From: CAYLZW01 sp964388085 | GTDB taxonomy: Bacteria; Myxococcota; UBA727; CAYLZW01 | DNA length: 9,531 nt | Reading direction: 5' to 3' | Assembly: GCA_964388085.1 (NCBI GenBank) | Contig: CAYLZW010000232.1 | Coordinates: 1-9,531, forward strand | Shown: in pieces, positions 6,592 through 9,531 of the stretch | Layout: every line of letters starts with the position of its first letter | How positions within the stretch are numbered: the stretch's first letter is position 1 | Translations under genes and position numbers: made by a program | The notes under the pieces: model-generated | Told to the model about the DNA's origin: nothing | Seen by the model: only the letters and a program-made list of their open reading frames with translations | The model's database searches: none

Positions 6592-7605
6592 TCAGGTCTT
6601 GTCAAAAGCGGGCCGGCGCGCGGGCACCACCTCGAGCGGGAAGCGCTCCACCCAGTCGGGCCAGCGCGGCAGGTCGACGACGACCTCGAGCTCCCAGGTG
6701 ACGCGCTTTCCCGGCGTCAGCTCGCCCGAGGCCAGCGGCCGCTCCGGTAGCGCGAGCGCGCCCTCGAACAGATCGCTGACCCGGGCGTTGCGCACGAGCG
6801 CGGCCTTCGCCTCGAACAGGGGCTTGTTCTGGTTGTCGGGCGCGGTCGCGAAATCGGGGCGGACCTGCAGCGTCGCCGAGAGGGTGCCCTCGTCGAGCGC
6901 GGGCTCGAAGAAGGCGCGCACGGCGAGGCGCGGCGCGTCCTCGAGCACGGTCTCGTACTCGACGCGCACGACGCCCACGCGCCGCTCGGCCAAGAAGCGG
7001 CGCAGGCGGTTCAGCGCCGGCCGCGACAAGCGCGCGCCGGGCACGGCGAGGGCGAGCGTGCCGGCGGCCGCCCCTTTGGTCAGGACGATGAGCACCGCGC
7101 TGGCGGCGACGAGGCCGCCGCCGGCGCTCAGCTTCAGGAGGTCTCCAAGCAGCGAAGCGCGCGCGCCGCCCGTGCGCTGCACGAGACCCGGCACCGCCAC
7201 GGGCGTCGAGCGCCCGACGCTGCTGCGCGCCGCCTGCACCTGGCAGGGCAGCACGTGCGGGTACATCGCCGGATCCTCGACGACGAACGGGCTCTCCTTC
7301 ACCTCGCTGAAGATGAAGGGCAGCTTCGCCGTGGCCACGACGCTCCAGCGCATCCAGCTCTCCATCGACAGCGGGGCGTCGCTCGGCAGCGCGAGCGAGA
7401 AGCGGGCGGCGCGCCAGCGACCCGCCAGGAAGAGCTGCTCCTCGATGAGCGTGGTCGTATCGCCGCGCCACTCGTCGCGCCGCAGCGCGAGCTCGATGCT
7501 GCAGACGTGGTCCTCGTCGAGCCGCACGCGCACCTCGCCCGAGACCACCTCTCCGGGCCGATAGCGCGCGCGGTCGAGCACGACGATGAGCTCGGCGATG
7601 ACCAT
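6592..7605 (-). CDS. Arrestin-like protein with a hydrophobic central segment
   Basis: A 337-residue protein without a name I can give. Residues 1-115 look like an arrestin/SpoOM-type beta-sandwich. The start AELIVVLDRARYRPGEVVSG carries the typical 'Y-x-P-G-E-x-V-x-G' turn. Later strands include ARFSLALPSDAPLS and a 'W-S-V-V-A-T-A-K-L' strand, the usual order in the arrestin N-domain. Residues 155-190 are hydrophobic and small (LSAGGGLVAASAVLIVLTKGAAAGTLALAV), enough for one membrane helix or a hairpin. A second beta-rich region follows (about 208-328), with strands such as VGVVRVEYETVLED and VTWELEVVVDLP. Arrestin-fold proteins generally act as adaptors that bind membranes or partner proteins; here the role is unknown. 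The start lies 8 bases after the stop of the ATP-grasp gene with no strong ribosome site of its own, so translation is probably coupled and the two products may cooperate. Confidence 0.75.
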   Translation of the reverse strand: MVIAELIVVLDRARYRPGEVVSGEVRVRLDEDHVCSIELALRRDEWRGDTTTLIEEQLFLAGRWRAARFSLALPSDAPLSMESWMRWSVVATAKLPFIFSEVKESPFVVEDPAMYPHVLPCQVQAARSSVGRSTPVAVPGLVQRTGGARASLLGDLLKLSAGGGLVAASAVLIVLTKGAAAGTLALAVPGARLSRPALNRLRRFLAERRVGVVRVEYETVLEDAPRLAVRAFFEPALDEGTLSATLQVRPDFATAPDNQNKPLFEAKAALVRNARVSDLFEGALALPERPLASGELTPGKRVTWELEVVVDLPRWPDWVERFPLEVVPARRPAFDKT

Positions 7606-7613
7606 GGCGTGGC

Positions 7614-8588
7614 TCAGCCCGCGTTGCGCAAGAGGCGCTCGACCAGCACGCCCGTGACGTCGACGCCGCTCTTCTCCTCGAGCTCGAGGAAGGCGGGCGC
7701 CGCGTTCATCTCGAGGAAGGTGTAGCGGCCGCTCTCCTCGTCGTAGCGCAGGTCGGCGCCCGCGAAGGGGATGCCGAGGCCGGTCTGCACCGACAACAGC
7801 GAGCGGCGCGTCTCCACGTCGATGTCGATGGTCGCGTAGCGCGCGTCGCCGCGCTGGTAGGCGGGGTCGGCGCGGAAGTCCACCGCCTTTGTCCCCTCGA
7901 GGCGCACGGCGGCCACCACCTCGTTGTCGAGCAGCAGCACGCGCACGTCGCTGCCGGGCGCGCGCTCCTGCAGGATCACGGGCGCGCGCCGCAGGCTGCT
8001 CGTGCGCTCGTCCCCGGGGCGCACGAGGGAGGCGTAGGCGCCGCCGCGCACGGGCTTGGCCACGCACTCGCCGCCGGCGGCGTAGATCTCGTCGACGAAG
8101 CGCGCGCCGGCCGCGGGGTCGTTGGTCACGAGCGTGCGCGGGATGCGAAAGCCCGCCCGGCGCGCCACGGAGAGCTGCAGCGGCTTCTGCTGCTCGTACA
8201 CGCCGGCGACCGGCGGGTTCAGCACGCAGAAGCCGCGCGACCACATGAGCTCGAGCGCGGCGCACACGGCGTCGCGCAAGGCGCCGCCCTCGGCCTCGGC
8301 CACCCGCACCTCGTCGTGCGTGTAGCCTGCTTCCGACGACGGCGGCACGCTGAAGGCGGGGTGGCGCGGCGGCACCGCGCGCACGAAGGCGGCCGTGAGC
8401 CCCGCCAGCGGCACGTCGCCGAGGACGGTGGTCTCTTCGGTCGGCGAGAAGCACACGCGCGGGCCGCCCGGCAGCGCGCGGCTGTCGACCACCCGCGCCT
8501 CGGCGCCGCGGGCGACGAGCCGCTCCTCGAGGCGGGCGAGGTGAGGGTCACCGGCGGGGCCGAGCAAGAGCACGAGAGGCGAAGGCAT
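7614..8588 (-). CDS. ATP-grasp ligase, RimK / graspetide-synthetase-like
   Basis: A 324-residue protein with the ATP-grasp layout. A pre-ATP-grasp domain fills about 1-125 (VLLLGPAGDPHLARLEERL at the start). VLNPPVAGVYEQQKPLQL (122-138) holds the ATP-contacting K135. Then come RRAGFRIPRTLVTNDP (143-158) and ECVAKPVRGG (174-183) with K178. ILQERAPGSDVRVLLL (205-220) covers the hinge and nucleotide contacts. D279 (GADLRYD), E293 and N295 (FLEMNAAPAF) are the metal ligands. The phrase 'IPRTLVTNDP' after a 'K-x-x-QL' block is reminiscent of MvdC/MvdD-type enzymes that form ester or amide crosslinks in peptides, and of RimK, which adds glutamates. The chemistry would be ATP-driven acyl-phosphate ligation; the substrate is unknown. 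The ATG at 8588 is chosen because the frame is open for another 103 codons upstream, but that stretch is low-complexity and runs into the gyrB start. No clear Shine-Dalgarno site precedes 8588. Confidence 0.8.
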   Translation of the reverse strand: MPSPLVLLLGPAGDPHLARLEERLVARGAEARVVDSRALPGGPRVCFSPTEETTVLGDVPLAGLTAAFVRAVPPRHPAFSVPPSSEAGYTHDEVRVAEAEGGALRDAVCAALELMWSRGFCVLNPPVAGVYEQQKPLQLSVARRAGFRIPRTLVTNDPAAGARFVDEIYAAGGECVAKPVRGGAYASLVRPGDERTSSLRRAPVILQERAPGSDVRVLLLDNEVVAAVRLEGTKAVDFRADPAYQRGDARYATIDIDVETRRSLLSVQTGLGIPFAGADLRYDEESGRYTFLEMNAAPAFLELEEKSGVDVTGVLVERLLRNAG

Positions 8589-8862
8589 TGCGCTCGGGAG
8601 CGTAGCGAAAACCGCCCCTGCAAGGGCGCGATTTCGTATGTCTTTTCGGGTTGCCTCCGGGCTGCGCAACGACGCCAAATCGCTACACTTTCTGGGCCTC
8701 TCGGCGGGTGGTTGGGCCTTCTTCGCAGAGGCTCCAGGTGCTAGGAGGAGCGCGTCTCTCGGGCGCTCCCTCCCCGCCGCGGAACGGCTTCGACGGCCCG
8801 GTTTTTCGTTCGTCCGTTCGCTCCCTTTGTCCGCTCGCCCCTGCGCCCGCGAATGAGGTTTC
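8589..8862. promoter_or_regulatory. Divergent control region between the ATP-grasp gene and gyrB
   Basis: At 274 bases this is the longest gene-free stretch. It should hold the gyrB promoter and perhaps that of the minus-strand genes. A TACACT at 8684-8689 looks like a -10 element for gyrB. The bases 15-19 upstream do not give a good -35, and TTGCCT at 8651-8656 is too far (27-base spacer), so the promoter call is tentative. The stretch is less extreme in composition than its flanks (AAATCG, TTTTCG and GTTTTTCG runs), as expected of a regulatory region. A clear hairpin sits in the presumed gyrB leader, and CGCCC-CTGCAA-GGGCG forms a small dyad at 8613-8628. A purine-rich TGAGGT ends a few bases before the gyrB ATG and serves as its ribosome site. 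Confidence 0.45.
8744..8773 (+). promoter_or_regulatory. Hairpin in the presumed gyrB leader
   Basis: The sequence GGAGGAGCGC (8744-8753) can pair with the stretch 8763-8773 as a 7-bp stem, a single bulged C at 8770 and 3 more pairs, closing a 9-base loop. The left arm is also a perfect Shine-Dalgarno-like GGAGG, but no ATG, GTG or TTG follows at a useful distance, so it is not an ordinary ribosome site. The element lies about 90 bases before the gyrB start. It is not followed directly by a T-run, though a GTTTTTC occurs some 25 bases later. Confidence 0.4.
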
Positions 8863-9531
8863 ATGACCAATCCGACGACCAGCGAAGCCATTCCCACGCG
8901 CGAGATCCCCGCCGACTACGACGCCACGTCCATCAAGGTGCTCGAGGGGCTCGAGGCGGTGCGCAAGCGCCCCGGCATGTACATCGGTGACACCGACGAC
9001 GGCTCGGGTCTGCACCACATGGTCTTCGAGGTCGTCGACAACTCCATCGACGAGGCGCTCGGCGGCTACTGCGACACGGTGGATGTGCAGCTGCACGTCG
9101 ACGGCAGCGTCAGCGTGCGCGACAACGGTCGCGGCATCCCCGTCGACATGCACGAGTCCGGCCGCCCCGCCTGCGAGGTCATCCTCTGCGTGCTGCACGC
9201 CGGCGGCAAGTTCGATCAGAACTCCTACAAGGTGTCGGGCGGCCTGCACGGCGTCGGCGTCAGCGTCGTGAACGCGCTGTCCGAAGAGCTCGTGCTCGAG
9301 GTCAAGCGTGACGGCAAGGTGTGGCGCCAGACCTTCTCGAAGGGGGAGCCGACGAGCGACCTCATGATGGTGGGCGAGATCCCCGCCGGCTCGCGCACCG
9401 GCACGCTCATCCGCTTCAAGCCCGACACCACCATCTTCTCCAACGTGGAGTTCAGCTTCGACGTGCTCTCGGGCCGGCTGCGCGAGCAGGCGTTCTTGAA
9501 CAAGGGCGTGCGCGTCAACATCAACGACGAG
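8863..9531 (+). CDS. gyrB: DNA gyrase subunit B, N-terminal part (cut by window edge)
   Basis: The first 223 residues of GyrB, the ATPase subunit of DNA gyrase, which introduces negative supercoils into DNA. The GHKL ATPase domain is unmistakable. VRKRPGMYIGDTDDGSGLHH (33-52) is followed by FEVVDNSIDEALGG (55-68), with the general base E56 and Mg-binding N60. VRDNGRGIPVD (85-95) holds the adenine-binding D87. The lid KVSGGLHGVGVSVVNALS (123-140) carries the glycine loop. All are intact. About 20 residues precede the conserved core. The ATG at 8863 is preceded by TGAGGT at 8854-8859. The gene stands alone on its side: no recF or dnaN is adjacent, and the gene upstream is divergent. ParE shares these motifs; the 'LEGLEAVRKRPGMYIG' start followed by 'GSGLHHMVFEVVDNSIDEAL' favours GyrB. 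Confidence 0.95.
   Translation, partial: MTNPTTSEAIPTREIPADYDATSIKVLEGLEAVRKRPGMYIGDTDDGSGLHHMVFEVVDNSIDEALGGYCDTVDVQLHVDGSVSVRDNGRGIPVDMHESGRPACEVILCVLHAGGKFDQNSYKVSGGLHGVGVSVVNALSEELVLEVKRDGKVWRQTFSKGEPTSDLMMVGEIPAGSRTGTLIRFKPDTTIFSNVEFSFDVLSGRLREQAFLNKGVRVNINDE

Noticed and set aside
8613..8628. Small dyad CGCCC-CTGCAA-GGGCG as a terminator
   Set aside because: Only five pairs, no T-run on either side, and it lies just before a start codon where termination makes no sense.
8801..8806. GTTTTT run as an intrinsic terminator before gyrB
   Set aside because: The sequence just upstream gives only four-base stems, and the run lies inside the presumed gyrB leader.
8589..8897. N-terminal extension of the ATP-grasp protein by 103 codons
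   Set aside because: It is basic and low-complexity, unlike the family, and overlaps the gyrB start; the ATG at 8588 begins directly with a typical first strand.

Overview
The window is very G+C-rich (by eye around 70%). It looks like chromosomal DNA of a member of the Myxococcota or a related deltaproteobacterial lineage. The pointers are codon use, the style of the GyrB N-terminus, the soluble poly-HAMP sensor protein, and a mix of housekeeping and uncharacterised genes. That placement is an inference. I see no tRNA, rRNA, CRISPR array, insertion sequence, integrase or other mobile DNA, and no abrupt change in composition.

Layout. (1) 1-1073, minus: the N-terminal 357 codons of a long soluble protein made of HAMP repeats, probably a hybrid histidine kinase, cut by the left edge. 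(2) 1251-2197, plus, divergent from it: a three-gene cassette of a small winged-helix protein followed by two tiny membrane proteins of the DUF5985 type, with tight spacing. (3) 2231-3205, plus: a 324-residue GNAT-like protein of unknown function. (4) Four minus-strand genes converge on it. Read in transcription order from 8588 down to 3217 they are an ATP-grasp ligase related to RimK and graspetide synthetases, an arrestin-like protein with a hydrophobic middle, a natural fusion of aspartate kinase and diaminopimelate decarboxylase (LysC-LysA), and a rhomboid protease. (5) 8863 to the right edge, plus: the 5' part of gyrB, divergent from the ATP-grasp gene, with a structured leader.

How they may work together. 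The LysC-LysA fusion joins the first (feedback-regulated) and last steps of the aspartate-to-lysine route and feeds protein and peptidoglycan synthesis. Its neighbours in the same direction are close enough (gaps of 8, 91 and 59 bases) to share transcripts, but no common function is evident. The two least explained assemblies are the wHTH-DUF5985-DUF5985 cassette facing a poly-HAMP sensor, and the ATP-grasp/arrestin-like pair. These are the best candidates for undescribed biology. Neither can be proved to be a system from one window.

Every gap between genes is shorter than 300 bases. The largest, 8589-8862, holds the divergent gyrB/ATP-grasp control region.
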